From Cnuella takakiae (lineage in GTDB: Bacteria > Bacteroidota > Bacteroidia > Chitinophagales > Chitinophagaceae), in the NCBI RefSeq assembly GCF_001953305.1, contig NZ_MTFE01000010.1:2104571-2168570 (forward strand): 64,000 nucleotides of DNA, written 5' to 3'. Shown here one piece after another: positions 26,552 to 35,880 of the stretch. Every line of letters begins with the position of its first letter. The stretch's first letter is position 1. The notes under the pieces were generated by a model. The model was not told where the DNA came from, searched no databases, and worked only from the letters and a program-made list of their open reading frames with translations. The position numbers were made by a program, and so were the translations under genes.

Positions 26552-29500
26552 TTAGTTTTCTTCAGGGTCGGGAAGCAGGATGGTAAAACGGGCGCCTTCG
26601 CCGGGGCTGCCCGTAGCGAAGATGACACCGCCATGGTGCTCTACGATCTTTTTACAAATAGCCAGGCCAATACCCGAACCCTCGTATTCGGAACGGCCAT
26701 GAAGGCGTTGAAAAATCAGAAAGATTTTCCCGGCAAATTCATTTTCAAAACCTATACCATTATCCTGCAATACGATCTCGAGGTACCGGTCGGCCTTTTG
26801 CAACACGTACTCTTTTATTTCCGCCGGCAACAGGTAGCGGTGCGTGATCGTGATATGAGGGCGAACGCCATCGGTAACAAATTTCAGGGAGTTGGCAATC
26901 AGGTTTTGAAATAGTTGCCGGAACTGTGAAGGTACAATGCGGGCGACAGGCAAGCCATCGGATTCGATCACTGCGTTTTTCTGTTCAATTTTAAACTCCA
27001 GGGTTTGCAGGGTTTCTTCCAGCACCTGTTGGAGGCTACAGGATTCATAACTTTTATTGCCGGTAATCAGGGAAATTGACAAAAGATCGGAGATCATGGT
27101 TTGCATGCGCTGTGATGCATCAATGATCTTGGATAGATAGATCTTTCCGTCGTCACCCAGCTTGTCGCCCTGGGTAGCTGCCAGCCGGTCGCCAAAGGTA
27201 GATATCTTGCGCAACGGTTCTTTCAGGTCATGCGAAGCCACATAGGCAAACTCCTCCAGGCTGGCATTGGATTGCTTCAGCAGGAAAGAGTTTTGCAGCA
27301 GGGTGCGCTCCATGTCCTTGCGCTTTGAAATATCCAGGGCGGCACCAACAATCTGCTTGGGCCGGTCGGCATCGTCGGTAAGAAAAACCACTTCGCGAAC
27401 CAGGAACCACTGCCAGTTGCCGTTGCTGTGTTTGAGGCGGCATTCGTACTGGATCATCAGGTCTTTTTCCTGGATCTTTCGATTGCTGCCTTTTCTTTCG
27501 GGCACCAGGTCGAGGTCCTCGGGGTGATACAGCAGCTCGGTAACCTTATCGCCCATTGCCAGCACCTCTTCGGGGTTGTACCCCAGCATGAAATAAATTT
27601 CCCGGTTTACATACGCAAAGCTTGCGCTGGTAACATCATACACATAAAGGATGGTGGGCGATGCATCGGCAATGTTTTGAATGAATTGCTCCTGCTCCAT
27701 GATCTTCCGCGTGGCTTCCTTCTGGTCCGTTATGTCGAGCGAGATATTGAGCATGTGTTCCAGCCTGCCTTCCTCGTTGCGGTCGAAAGGCGTGGCATAG
27801 GTGTGAAACCAGCGGTAATTGCCCTGCGCATCTTTCATGCGGTAGGAAAACTCTGTGATGGCTTCCCTGCCTTCGCCATCAGGGCGGCTTTGCTCGTAGA
27901 TGTATTGCTTTTGCCTGATCACCGCTTCCAGGTCATCGGGATGCATGATGTTGCGGAAAAAATCGTTGCCCTCGGCCTGCGCCTGTTCGGGGGTAAAGCC
28001 CAGCAGGTTTTGTATGCCTTTGCTCACATAGGGATACTTGCCCGTCTGCACCTGGTAGGTAGCAATAATGGCCGGAGTGGCATCGGTAACTTTGCGCAGG
28101 AACATCTGGTTTTCGCGCAGCTCCTGTTGTACCCGCAGCTGTTCGGTTACATCCTGTGTGGTGCCCAACACTTTTACAGGGTCGCCATTTTCGTTGTACA
28201 GTATTTCTGCCTTGCGGTGCAGGATTTTCACCTTGCCCGAGTTCAGCACAACGCGGTGCACCTTATCATAGGGCACCCGGTTTTGTTTGCAGTATTCAAA
28301 ATAGGCCATCACCCCATCAAAGTCATCGGGGTGAATAAATTGTTGCCAATCCTGGTAAGAAATGGGTGTTGGAGTAACCGGCAGTTCGTAGATGTGAAAC
28401 ATCTCATCGCTCCAGTTGGCCATATCGGTACGCAGGTCAAGGGTCCAGTTGCCCAGTTTGGCCATGGTTTGAGCCTGCTGGTATAGCTTCTGGCTTTCCT
28501 GCAATTGTTCGATCAGCACCTGCCTTTCGGTGATATCCTGTGCCGAACCTATCATGCAAAGCGGTTTGCCCTTGTCATCCAGCTTTACCTGCCCTACGGA
28601 GTACACATATCTCACCGTGCCGTCCGTACGAATGATGCGGTGGATGTTCTCGCGGGTTTCTTTTTGATCCAGCACCTCCTGCATCAGTTGGAGGGCCTTT
28701 TCCCGGTCTTCGGGATGGATCAAGGAAAGGTAGCGCTCAAATGTGAATTCGTCCTTTTTGGGGTCGAGGCCATAAATACGGTAAATTTCTTCCGAAACAG
28801 ATAACTGGTTGGTCTGCATGTTCCAGTTAAAGTTGCCCAGGTGTGCCAGTTGCTCCGCCTGCTTATACATTTCTTCGCTGTACCGCAACTGCTCTATCAG
28901 GTTTTGCTTTTCTGTTATATCCTGCAGGGTGCCTACCACAAAGGTCGGCTTGCCATCGGTGTTGGAGATGATTTCGCCCTGCGACTGTACAATTTTGATC
29001 CTGCCATCAGGCATGATCATGCGGTAATAAAAAGAATAAGGCGTGAGGTTTTCCAAAGCCACCTGCATCAGTTGCTGCACTTTGGGCAGGTCATCCGGAT
29101 GCGTGAGGCCAAATATCTCAGTAGCCGTGAGCGGCGGAAGTGCCAGGTCAAGTTCGTAAATGCGGTACAACTCCTCCGACCACAGCACCAGGTCGGTTGC
29201 CAGGTCCCACTCGTAGTGGCCTATATGGGTAAGGGCCTCGGCCTGGCGGTAGCGTTTTTCGCTTTCGCGTAACCTTTCGGTAGCTTCCTTTTCCGCCTGT
29301 ATGTTCAGGATATTACCAATGATTTCGGTGGGCATACCATCTGCATCGCGGCGAAACACGCTAAAGTAATTGCGCATCCAGGTATAGCTGCCGTTGTGGG
29401 GTTTCATCCTGAACTCGAGGGTGCGCACTTCCGCATCGCGGGTCTGGCTGATATCGCGCAGAAACTGGAAGGTTGCCGGCAGGTCGTCGGGGTGAATGAT

Positions 29501-30169
29501 GTGCTCAAAAACACCGGTGCCCATTTTTTTAAAATCCTGGTTTGCAATACCAAAGAATTCCTCGGCCGTTTGGTTGGCAAAAAGAATGGAATAGGGGCGC
29601 AGGCTAAACAGGTAGATAATGCCCGGCGAAGTATTGGTGATTTTGCTGGTAAGGTAAGATTGCTCTTCTATCTTGTTGCGGAGCAGACCGGTATAGGTTT
29701 CAAAGGCAGCACCCTCATTTTGCATGGTAAAGAAATCGATCTCCTCTGCCAGCTGTAGTGCCTCGGACATGGAGTTGCAATACTGCGGTGCAAAATGGAG
29801 CATGGCCTGTTTGCGGATATAACCTACCTGGGTGATGTCCTGGCTGTCAATATTGCCCTGGTCGATATTGGGCAGTTGGTTGTTGCGCCAGCGTTCGCTG
29901 CTTATTCGTATAAAATCTGCTGCATCATCCTGCGCCAGCATGTCCAGCAGTTCCTCGGCCCCTTCCTGCACAATGGCTTTAAACTGCTCTACGGGCAGTC
30001 GCTCCAGAAACTTGAGCAGCGGCGTTTGCAGCTTGCGCGAGTATTCCAGTTGTACTTCGATAAAAGAATTTAGGTGGTGCTGCCGCAACCATGCGGCAAA
30101 ACCGGGTAAGGATTGCAGATGCTCCAGGCTAGTGATCGGCTTCAGGTTTAATTCCACGTTAAGGGGCAT
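26552..30169 (-). CDS. Multi-PAS sensor histidine kinase (six PAS domains)
   Basis: 1205 aa, no membrane segments, so a cytoplasmic sensor. The helical N-terminal domain (about 1-165, EDLLDMLAQDD-like acidic helices) is not a PAS. Then come six PAS/PAC units (about 175-305, 310-430, 435-555, 560-680, 690-825 and 830-960), each with an IHPDDL- or THPDDL-type loop and a closing DIT/DIS-x-(Q/R/K)K motif. The HisKA domain has the phospho-His980 in FAYVASHDLKEPLRK, and the HATPase domain has NLIANSLKF, DNGIGF and GSGIGLAICKK. Ligands of the PAS domains cannot be read from sequence. The response regulator is immediately downstream. Confidence 0.93.
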   Translation of the reverse strand: MPLNVELNLKPITSLEHLQSLPGFAAWLRQHHLNSFIEVQLEYSRKLQTPLLKFLERLPVEQFKAIVQEGAEELLDMLAQDDAADFIRISSERWRNNQLPNIDQGNIDSQDITQVGYIRKQAMLHFAPQYCNSMSEALQLAEEIDFFTMQNEGAAFETYTGLLRNKIEEQSYLTSKITNTSPGIIYLFSLRPYSILFANQTAEEFFGIANQDFKKMGTGVFEHIIHPDDLPATFQFLRDISQTRDAEVRTLEFRMKPHNGSYTWMRNYFSVFRRDADGMPTEIIGNILNIQAEKEATERLRESEKRYRQAEALTHIGHYEWDLATDLVLWSEELYRIYELDLALPPLTATEIFGLTHPDDLPKVQQLMQVALENLTPYSFYYRMIMPDGRIKIVQSQGEIISNTDGKPTFVVGTLQDITEKQNLIEQLRYSEEMYKQAEQLAHLGNFNWNMQTNQLSVSEEIYRIYGLDPKKDEFTFERYLSLIHPEDREKALQLMQEVLDQKETRENIHRIIRTDGTVRYVYSVGQVKLDDKGKPLCMIGSAQDITERQVLIEQLQESQKLYQQAQTMAKLGNWTLDLRTDMANWSDEMFHIYELPVTPTPISYQDWQQFIHPDDFDGVMAYFEYCKQNRVPYDKVHRVVLNSGKVKILHRKAEILYNENGDPVKVLGTTQDVTEQLRVQQELRENQMFLRKVTDATPAIIATYQVQTGKYPYVSKGIQNLLGFTPEQAQAEGNDFFRNIMHPDDLEAVIRQKQYIYEQSRPDGEGREAITEFSYRMKDAQGNYRWFHTYATPFDRNEEGRLEHMLNISLDITDQKEATRKIMEQEQFIQNIADASPTILYVYDVTSASFAYVNREIYFMLGYNPEEVLAMGDKVTELLYHPEDLDLVPERKGSNRKIQEKDLMIQYECRLKHSNGNWQWFLVREVVFLTDDADRPKQIVGAALDISKRKDMERTLLQNSFLLKQSNASLEEFAYVASHDLKEPLRKISTFGDRLAATQGDKLGDDGKIYLSKIIDASQRMQTMISDLLSISLITGNKSYESCSLQQVLEETLQTLEFKIEQKNAVIESDGLPVARIVPSQFRQLFQNLIANSLKFVTDGVRPHITITHRYLLPAEIKEYVLQKADRYLEIVLQDNGIGFENEFAGKIFLIFQRLHGRSEYEGSGIGLAICKKIVEHHGGVIFATGSPGEGARFTILLPDPEEN

Positions 30170-30279
30170 TTTTCCCTGCTATGGATGGCAAGGATCAGTC
30201 AGGGTTTCTGCGGCTAAAATACTAGAAATTCAGCAGGGCGGTGTATGAGGTTATCCCCCATGGTATAATGGCCACAAAA

Positions 30280-30312
30280 CAAAAAGGGACGGATTGCTGC
30301 CGTCCCTTTTTG
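30280..30312 (-). terminator. Terminator of the disordered-protein gene
   Basis: Perfect 13-bp stem CAAAAAGGGACGG/CCGTCCCTTTTTG with a 7-base loop, located directly after the stop at 30329 (minus strand). Confidence 0.85.
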
Positions 30313-30328
30313 CTGCCTGTGAAAACAG

Positions 30329-31036
30329 TTATGCGTCATTATCCCGCACCGGGCCCGAGTAGGGGTCTTCCTCGTTCTGGTCCTGGCGGTCGCTGCCCAG
30401 GCTATAGTATTTATTTTCTTCATCGCCCTGTCCCATGCTTTCGGTATTTGTTTCATCTACCTCACCGGGTATATCGAGGCCGGCACCGCTGCGGGTACCG
30501 CCAAAACTTTCCTCGTTGAGCGGCTCGCCGTCCAGGTCGGTGTTATCGAGGCTGGCCTGGCGCAGGTTGTTCTCATCGTCGGTGGGGCGGTAATAGCTGG
30601 CGTCTTCCAAAGCTGCCCGTTCATCGTCGCTTACATCAGCCTCGGTGCCTTCGCGCAGGCCCAGGTCATCGTCAGAGGTAGTTTGCGGTGCACCTTCATG
30701 TTCCGGCCTGCCGGCAAATTCGCCACCCATATCCTGGGGCTGACCTTCGGCGGCATTGGCGCCCTTGTTGCGGCTGTTGTCGTTGGTAAAACGCTGGCTC
30801 ACGCCGGTAAGGTTACGCGAGTTGGGCAGATTTTCCACATCAATGTCTTCCCTGGTAAAATCGTTTCGCTGGTCCATGATGTCTTCACGGGCAGGGTAGT
30901 GGGGGTAGCCCGGGAAATCCTGGTCGGTTTTTGCATCGGGCGATTGCTCCACCTCTTTACGGCTGTCCATAGCTTTCGATGGATCATTGTCGGGAATGCC
31001 GGAAGCATCCTTTTTATTGTTGTTGTCTGTTGCCAT
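30329..31036 (-). CDS. Acidic, intrinsically disordered protein beside dps
   Basis: 235 aa from ATG 31036 (MATDNNNKKDASG; an in-frame TTG upstream is less likely). Extremely hydrophilic: Asp, Glu, Asn, Gly, Arg and Gln dominate, almost no aliphatic clusters, no Cys. Conserved-looking islands are DFPGYPHYPAREDIM (about 40-54), NLTGVSQRF and the tail ENKYYSLGSDRQD. Such composition resembles hydrophilin-like protectants, but I know no named family. The neighbour upstream in transcription order is dps, separated by a terminator, which fits a stress role. Function is inference. Confidence 0.75.
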   Translation of the reverse strand: MATDNNNKKDASGIPDNDPSKAMDSRKEVEQSPDAKTDQDFPGYPHYPAREDIMDQRNDFTREDIDVENLPNSRNLTGVSQRFTNDNSRNKGANAAEGQPQDMGGEFAGRPEHEGAPQTTSDDDLGLREGTEADVSDDERAALEDASYYRPTDDENNLRQASLDNTDLDGEPLNEESFGGTRSGAGLDIPGEVDETNTESMGQGDEENKYYSLGSDRQDQNEEDPYSGPVRDNDA

Positions 31037-31075
31037 AACAAAGGGTTTTACTGAAGTATAAAAAAGCCGTACCAA

Positions 31076-31232
31076 ACCCCCACAAGGGGGAACTTAAGCC
31101 GGAGCGTCCGCTTTTGCAGCCAAATACATTGAACGCAAAATTGTTATAAACAACAACGCCCCTCTACTTAGGAGGGGCGTTGTTGTGGTTGGTATATCTG
31201 ACCTATGTACCCCCTGCAGGGGGATAGGGGGT
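31076..31232. repeat. Second pair of C-rich palindromic repeats around a terminator
   Basis: ACCCCCACAAGGGGGAACTTA (begins 31077) and ACCCCCTGCAGGGGGATAGG (begins 31208) are relatives of the repeats at 22691 and 22952. They bracket the dps terminator. Confidence 0.65.
31152..31184. terminator. Strong hairpin downstream of dps
   Basis: 13-bp stem AACAACGCCCCTC/GAGGGGCGTTGTT with a 7-base loop, about 60 bases past the dps stop. The T-run on the minus strand is short. Confidence 0.7.
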
Positions 31233-31246
31233 ATGGGCAAGTGGTA

Positions 31247-31720
31247 TTACTTCAGATACGACCCATACATCCAGATCATCTTTTCCTGCTGGCGTATATA
31301 ATCGCTCATCAGTGCCGATGTGCCTTCATCATTGGCCTCGCCTGCCAGGTGCAGGATATCACGTTCGGTGAGCAGCAAGGACTGGAAGCCTTCCACAATC
31401 AGCTGTACCGCCTGCTTGCCTTCCGAAACATTGATGGCTTCCTGAATGCTGGAGCGTTGAACGTACTCGGTAAAAGAGTGCGTAGGCGTATAACCCAGGG
31501 TAAGGATGCGCTCGGCCACTTCGTCCACTTTAATCAGCAGGTCGTTGTATAACTCTTCGAACTTGGCGTGGAGTTCGAAAAACTTTTCGCCGGTAATGTT
31601 CCAGTGAAAGCCGCGGGCATTGATATAAAATACCTGCAGATTGGCGAGCAGGATGTTCAGCCTGTCCGAAAGTTGTTGCGCCTGTTCGGTTACAATCCCT
31701 ATTTGGTTCGTTTGTGCCAT
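31247..31720 (-). CDS. dps: Dps family ferritin-like DNA-protection protein
   Basis: 157 aa, normal Dps length. Dodecameric miniferritin that oxidises and stores iron and shields DNA under oxidative or starvation stress. The intersubunit ferroxidase site is visible: His and Trp/Asn in ARGFHWNITGEKFFELH, then Asp/Glu in DEVAERILTLGYTP. The N-terminal tail is short and not very basic, so direct DNA binding may be weak. The start ATG at 31720 follows no clear SD sequence. Confidence 0.95.
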   Translation of the reverse strand: MAQTNQIGIVTEQAQQLSDRLNILLANLQVFYINARGFHWNITGEKFFELHAKFEELYNDLLIKVDEVAERILTLGYTPTHSFTEYVQRSSIQEAINVSEGKQAVQLIVEGFQSLLLTERDILHLAGEANDEGTSALMSDYIRQQEKMIWMYGSYLK

Positions 31721-31848
31721 GGTGTAATGATTTGCAATGATGCCATCAATTTCCGCACCATCAGCATCAAGAACCCTTGCCGTTTATACAACAGGAGCAG
31801 GGTAGATGCAACGTACTGCCTAACTTCCGGGTCAGAACGGAAAAACCA

Positions 31849-32190
31849 ATGCGTATTGTTTCCTGCTTATTGCTGCTGATCATGGTTTCGGCATTTACCT
31901 GTAACAAAGATTCCCGGATTGTGGCGGCCAAATCATTACCTACTTATACCTATGCGCAAACCCAGTGCGCCGATCCCTGGCCTACATCACCCAACGATTC
32001 GGTAACTGCCGGCAATGTGCGCCAGTACCTGAAAGAACGGGGCGTGGAAGTAAGTTTTGTATCAGTAAAGAAAACTTCAGAAGCCGCTACCTGCTTGGCC
32101 TGTACCTGTCCATCAGGTAAAACCATTTTTGTAGGTGCCTCTGATGAAGCTACGACGGTAAAACTGCTCAACCAGGTTGGGTTTAAATAG
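31849..32190 (+). CDS. Small exported protein of unknown function
   Basis: 113 aa from ATG 31849. The N-terminus MRIVSCLLLLIMVSAFTCNK is a signal sequence that could be a lipoprotein signal with Cys18, though Thr before the Cys is not ideal. The mature part holds a Cys-rich core (TCLACTCPSG, about 78-87) and ends SDEATTVKLLNQVGFK. No family recognised. The frame is open upstream to 31777, but that part has no signal. Gene order gives no hint. Confidence 0.65.
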   Translation: MRIVSCLLLLIMVSAFTCNKDSRIVAAKSLPTYTYAQTQCADPWPTSPNDSVTAGNVRQYLKERGVEVSFVSVKKTSEAATCLACTCPSGKTIFVGASDEATTVKLLNQVGFK

Positions 32191-32440
32191 CTTTACGGTG
32201 CTCACAGATGCCACAGATGACACGGATGGTTGGGGAAGACCTCGAACTACGGACGACAGACAACGGGTAATGCATTCCGAAGCCATTAGAATGTGAGTGA
32301 CTACGGACGACAGACTACGGACAACTGACTACGGTCCGTCCACCGTTGTCTCTTGTCCGTAGTCTGTCGTCCATTCTCCATAGTCCAACGTCCCACATTA
32401 AATTATCCGTGTTATCTGTGTCATCTGTGAGAACCAATTC
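32191..32440. repeat. Nested inverted repeats of two families
   Basis: Outer pair: CACAGATGCCACAGATGACA (32205 on) and its relative TTATCTGTGTCATCTGTG (to about 32430). Inner pair: CGGACGACAGACTACGGAC (about 32300) facing GTCCGTAGTCTGTCGTCC (about 32354-32371). No gene in this spacer. Confidence 0.8.
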
Positions 32441-32443
32441 CCA

Positions 32444-32479
32444 CAAAAGAAAAACCCCGCAATGCGGGGCTTTTCTTTT
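32444..32479. terminator. Bidirectional terminator before gdh
   Basis: Long stem AAAAGAAAAACCCCGC/GCGGGGCTTTTCTTTT with a 4-base AAT-type loop, between the convergent exported-protein gene and gdh; U-rich on both strands. Confidence 0.88.
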
Positions 32480-32539
32480 ATCCAAATATTCCGAACCATC
32501 GGCAACTGCCGAATTCCGAAATTGCAAATGTGAAATCCA

Positions 32540-33961
32540 CTAGGGGAAGATACCCAGTTCAACATAGGCATTGGCAACCTTGTTGATGGCTACAACGAAG
32601 GCGGCAGTGCGCATATCGGGCAGCTGGGGATTGGCCTTCCAGGTATCCATGATCTCGCGGGTTGCGGCAATCATGGTTTCTTCCAGTCCGCTGTATACCA
32701 GATCCACTTCATCGGGGCCGTGCATAATGAACTGGCGTTCTTTCTGGCTAACCTGCTTGCCACTCAGTTCCTCGATCTGTGCGAGGATATGGGTGTTCAT
32801 ATTTTCAGTAAAACGCTTTTCCATCCGGCCATAACGCACGTGGCTCAGGTTTTTCAACCACTCAAAGTAGGAAACAGTTACACCACCTGCGTTGAGGTAC
32901 ATATCGGGTACCACCAGGGTGCCTTTTTGTGCAAAGATTTCATCTGCCTCGGGGGTCAGGGGACCGTTTGCAGCTTCACCAATGATGCGGGCTTTAACAC
33001 GGGGAGCGTTCTCGCCATTGATCACGTTTTCCAGTGCTGCGGGCACCAGGATATCGCAATCATATTCCAATGCGTCGGTGTTCTTGGCAAAGTTTTGTGC
33101 ACCGGGGAAGTTCAGGATCGAACCGGTGGTTTTGCGGTGCTGGAATACGGCTTCAAAGTCGAGGCCTTCATCGTTCCAGATGGCGCCTTCGTACTCGGCG
33201 AGGGCGATGATTTTGGCACCTGCTTCCTGGAAGTACTTGGCCGTGTGGTAACCCACATTACCCAAGCCCTGAATGATCACCCGCTTGCCTTCAACACCGG
33301 GTGTAAGGCCAAGCTTCTGCATTACATCGGGCATATTACATACTTCGCGCAGGCCGTAAAACACACCCAGGCCGGTAGCTTCGCGGCGGCCGCGTACGCC
33401 ACCCTGGGTTACAGGTTTGCCGGTAACGCAACCAGCAGCGTCAATTTCGCCGGGGCGCAGGCTCTGGTAGGTGTCTACAATCCAGGCCATTTCGCGTTCG
33501 CCGGTACCGTAGTCAGGCGCCGGAACATCGGTGCCGGGACCGATGAAGTTTTTCTTCACCAGCTCGGCGGTATAACGGCGGGTAACTTTTTCCAGTTCGT
33601 ACACCGAGTACTTGCGGGGGTTGATTTTGATACCACCCTTACCACCGCCAAAAGGTACGTTCACAATGGCGCACTTGTAGGTCATCAGTGCGGCCAGTGC
33701 CATAACTTCATCCTGGTTTACCTCGGCGGCAAAGCGGATACCCCCTTTACAGGGCGTTTTGTGTTGGGAGTGCTGAACCCGGTATGCTTCAATTACTTCG
33801 ATGTGGCCATCGTCCATTTTCACGGGAAACTTCATGCGGTAAACCGCGTTGCAGGCTTTGATCTGCTCCAGGATACCCGGGTCCCACTTGGTGAATTTGG
33901 CGGCTTTGTCGAAGCTCTGGTTCACGCTTTCGTAAAAGCTGTAGTCTGTGCTGTGTGCCAT
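32540..33961 (-). CDS. gdhA: Glutamate dehydrogenase (Glu/Leu/Phe/Val dehydrogenase family)
   Basis: 473 aa. Interconverts glutamate and 2-oxoglutarate plus ammonia in the cytosol. N-terminal domain with substrate motifs [19 protein letters not shown] and [14 protein letters not shown] (catalytic Lys) and [15 protein letters not shown] (catalytic Asp). The Rossmann domain has [13 protein letters not shown] and ends its cofactor strand with EYEGA, which does not decide between NAD and NADP. About 30-40 residues longer than the common bacterial GluDH at the C-terminal side. It lies 32 bases from ccmD on the same strand, so co-transcription with the ccm genes is possible. Confidence 0.92.
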   Translation of the reverse strand: MAHSTDYSFYESVNQSFDKAAKFTKWDPGILEQIKACNAVYRMKFPVKMDDGHIEVIEAYRVQHSQHKTPCKGGIRFAAEVNQDEVMALAALMTYKCAIVNVPFGGGKGGIKINPRKYSVYELEKVTRRYTAELVKKNFIGPGTDVPAPDYGTGEREMAWIVDTYQSLRPGEIDAAGCVTGKPVTQGGVRGRREATGLGVFYGLREVCNMPDVMQKLGLTPGVEGKRVIIQGLGNVGYHTAKYFQEAGAKIIALAEYEGAIWNDEGLDFEAVFQHRKTTGSILNFPGAQNFAKNTDALEYDCDILVPAALENVINGENAPRVKARIIGEAANGPLTPEADEIFAQKGTLVVPDMYLNAGGVTVSYFEWLKNLSHVRYGRMEKRFTENMNTHILAQIEELSGKQVSQKERQFIMHGPDEVDLVYSGLEETMIAATREIMDTWKANPQLPDMRTAAFVVAINKVANAYVELGIFP

Positions 33962-33993
33962 TTACAATCGTTTTCGTATGTTCCTCAAAATAA

Positions 33994-34212
33994 TTAACGG
34001 GTTTCTTGCTCGAGCCTGCTCACCTTGCGGTCGAGGCGTACGAGGTAGAGCACAATGCCAATGAAGATGGTGAGTATCACGGCCACTACTACATAAATCT
34101 TACCATTGCTGCGGAAGGTGTCGGCCATCTCCACGGTAGCGGAGGGTTGTTGGGCAAAAGACGCCAGTGTGGCAAGCATCAGTACTAGGAGCGAAAGGCA
34201 TTTATGCTTCAT
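33994..34212 (-). CDS. CcmD-like small membrane protein
   Basis: 72 aa: signal sequence or first helix (1-21, ending LASFAQ), a short linker, a central helix (about 38-59, IYVVVAVILTIFIGIVLYLVR) and a charged tail DRKVSRLEQETR. This matches the CcmD form used in Bacteroidota beside ccmC. CcmD assists release of heme-loaded CcmE in cytochrome c maturation. Its start overlaps the ccmC stop by 11 bases, a sign of translational coupling. Confidence 0.82.
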   Translation of the reverse strand: MKHKCLSLLVLMLATLASFAQQPSATVEMADTFRSNGKIYVVVAVILTIFIGIVLYLVRLDRKVSRLEQETR

Positions 34213-34915
34213 GCAGCAGGTTTTTTTCTTTGATCAATGTCATGCGCACCTTCAGGGTAGTGATCCACACACCCAGCAGGCTCCAGCCGATGATGGCCGG
34301 GTAAAATACCAGGCGCATGGTGGGCGCAAGGTCGCGGTAGTTAAGGCCCGGATTGCCGCCTTCGCCGCCTTCGCCACCGGGGTGCAGGCTGGGCAGCAGC
34401 CTCGGAATGATCCAGATGGAAGGGAACAGGAAGGCAAAGGCAAATACATTATATACCGCGCTGATGCGGGCTTTTTTGTCGAGGTCCTGGATAGAGTCGC
34501 GCAGTACCAGGTAAGCGCCATAGATGAGCAGGGCAATTGCAGCCCCAATCAGTTTTGGCTCCCGGGCAATGGCGGAAAAAGATTCAGAAGTGTCGAGGTT
34601 GGGGTCGGCCCAGGTATAAGCCGCCCAGATGGCGCCGGTGGCATAGCCCAGCACGCCAAACACGATGCCTGTTACCGCGTACTGTCGGGATAGGATGTCG
34701 GAGCGCAGGTTATTGTTGCGCAGGTATTTAATGGCGTGTACTACCGAGCAGGTAAACAGCACCATCATGGCAAACCACATGCAAACATGGAAGTAGAGGT
34801 TGCGGATGGTTTCCTGCAGCTGCGGCAGCCGCGGTACATTGTTCCACAACAGGCCGGCAACGATGGTATATACCAGCAAGGCTACCGCCAAAATTTTCCA
34901 CCAGCTTTTTTTCAT
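34202..34915 (-). CDS. ccmC: CcmC heme-handling protein (CcsA/CcmC family)
   Basis: 237 aa from ATG 34915 (MKKSWWKILAVALL). About six helices. Part of the system that delivers heme to the periplasm for cytochrome c, which the cbb3 oxidase in this window needs. The first heme-ligand His is likely in FHVCMWFAMM. The tryptophan-rich loop is present only in reduced form (GAIWAAYTWADPNLDTSE, no WWD triad). A long loop with GGEGGEGGNPG precedes the last helices. Promoter element TATTTTTG at 34953-34960 (minus strand). Confidence 0.82.
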   Translation of the reverse strand: MKKSWWKILAVALLVYTIVAGLLWNNVPRLPQLQETIRNLYFHVCMWFAMMVLFTCSVVHAIKYLRNNNLRSDILSRQYAVTGIVFGVLGYATGAIWAAYTWADPNLDTSESFSAIAREPKLIGAAIALLIYGAYLVLRDSIQDLDKKARISAVYNVFAFAFLFPSIWIIPRLLPSLHPGGEGGEGGNPGLNYRDLAPTMRLVFYPAIIGWSLLGVWITTLKVRMTLIKEKNLLHEA

Positions 34916-35119
34916 AATCCCGAATTTGCCTGCCCCCGTTTTGAGGGTGGCGCAAAAATACGGGAAGATGTTTACCAATAATTGTTAAGACAAATGGGCT
35001 AAAACACCCATTTAAAGCGAAAAAACCTAACGGTGAAGGTAAAACGATGGGTTTGTTGCAGGGTTGTTTAACAGGGCTGTGGGGCGGTTGAATGGACTGC
35101 AAGAAAGGTGGGGATAATT

Positions 35120-35216
35120 TAGATGATATTGGGTATTAGGAATTGGGTATTAGGTAGTTGCTCCATATCCTAATGTCGCAATATTTCAATACCTATTACC
35201 CAATTCCCAATACCAC
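35120..35216. repeat. Inverted pair of 'gggtattaggaattgggtatt' repeat
   Basis: TTGGGTATTAGGAATTGGGT (about 35129-35148) faces TACCCAATTCCCAATACC (about 35196-35213). It lies between ccmB and ccmC and is related in wording to the tandem GGGTATT array at 3138-3180. Confidence 0.75.
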
Positions 35217-35819
35217 TTAATCCTTCCACAAAAAAGGGAACAGGATGGTTGCCAGCACAATCACAAACAAGTCGATCACGCCCAGCAGGATCACTGTGGT
35301 GCCGATGGGCACGGGCTGGGAAGTAAAGAATGCATTGGATACCTGCATCAGCATGAGCAACTGTGGAATAATGAGCGGAAAGCCCAGGATGGCCATGATG
35401 GCCGCATTTTGCTGAGCCTTGGCGGCAATGGCCGCCAAAAAGGAAAATACCAGGCTCAGGCTCCAGCCACCCAGCAGGGCTACCCCTACAAAAGGCATGG
35501 TGCGCAGCAATGGGTTGCCAAAAAACAACATAAACAGAAACAGGCTTACGCCCGTCATCAGCAGCATCAGCAGGGAGTTGAACAGGAGTTTAGCCAGTAC
35601 AAAACTCTGTGCATTTACCAGCGACTGGTAATACAGCATACGGCCCCTGCTTTCCTGCAAAAAACTTTTGGCCACTGCGTTGATACAAACAAAAAGCTGG
35701 ATCACCCAAAACAGGCCGTTCCACACTGATTGTGATGGATTGGCAATGGCCATGTACAACACGAAAATGGTGGCACCTACATATAGCAGTACACCGTAAA
35801 ATGTATAAGACTGCCGCAT
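35217..35819 (-). CDS. ccmB: CcmB-like heme exporter protein; true start uncertain
   Basis: 200 aa if started at the only ATG, 35819, with six expected helices. CcmB is the membrane subunit of the CcmAB heme-handling transporter. The protein clearly begins earlier: the same frame continues upstream to 35879 and encodes SLRTIWSLFRKDLLLE immediately before MRQSYTFYGV, matching the conserved CcmB N-terminus, where this Met takes the place of the Trp of LEWRQ. No ATG, GTG or TTG is available before a stop lying in repeat DNA. Either a rare start codon (CTG at 35873) is used or the repeat has removed the start. No ccmA is seen here. Confidence 0.78.
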   Translation of the reverse strand: MRQSYTFYGVLLYVGATIFVLYMAIANPSQSVWNGLFWVIQLFVCINAVAKSFLQESRGRMLYYQSLVNAQSFVLAKLLFNSLLMLLMTGVSLFLFMLFFGNPLLRTMPFVGVALLGGWSLSLVFSFLAAIAAKAQQNAAIMAILGFPLIIPQLLMLMQVSNAFFTSQPVPIGTTVILLGVIDLFVIVLATILFPFLWKD

Positions 35820-35880
35820 TTCCAGCAGCAGGTCTTTACGAAACAGGGACCATATGGTTCTTAGGGAAGACAGAAGGTTT

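Noticed and set aside
30241-30519. Plus-strand frames opposite the disordered protein, considered as an alternative gene
   Set aside because: The minus-strand frame has conserved-looking islands and its own perfect terminator; the plus-strand frames have no start context and no protein-like composition.
32720-33997. A 425-codon plus-strand frame across gdhA
   Set aside because: Antisense shadow of glutamate dehydrogenase, whose motifs are clear; similar shadows at 897-2138 and 40259-41608 were rejected for the same reason.
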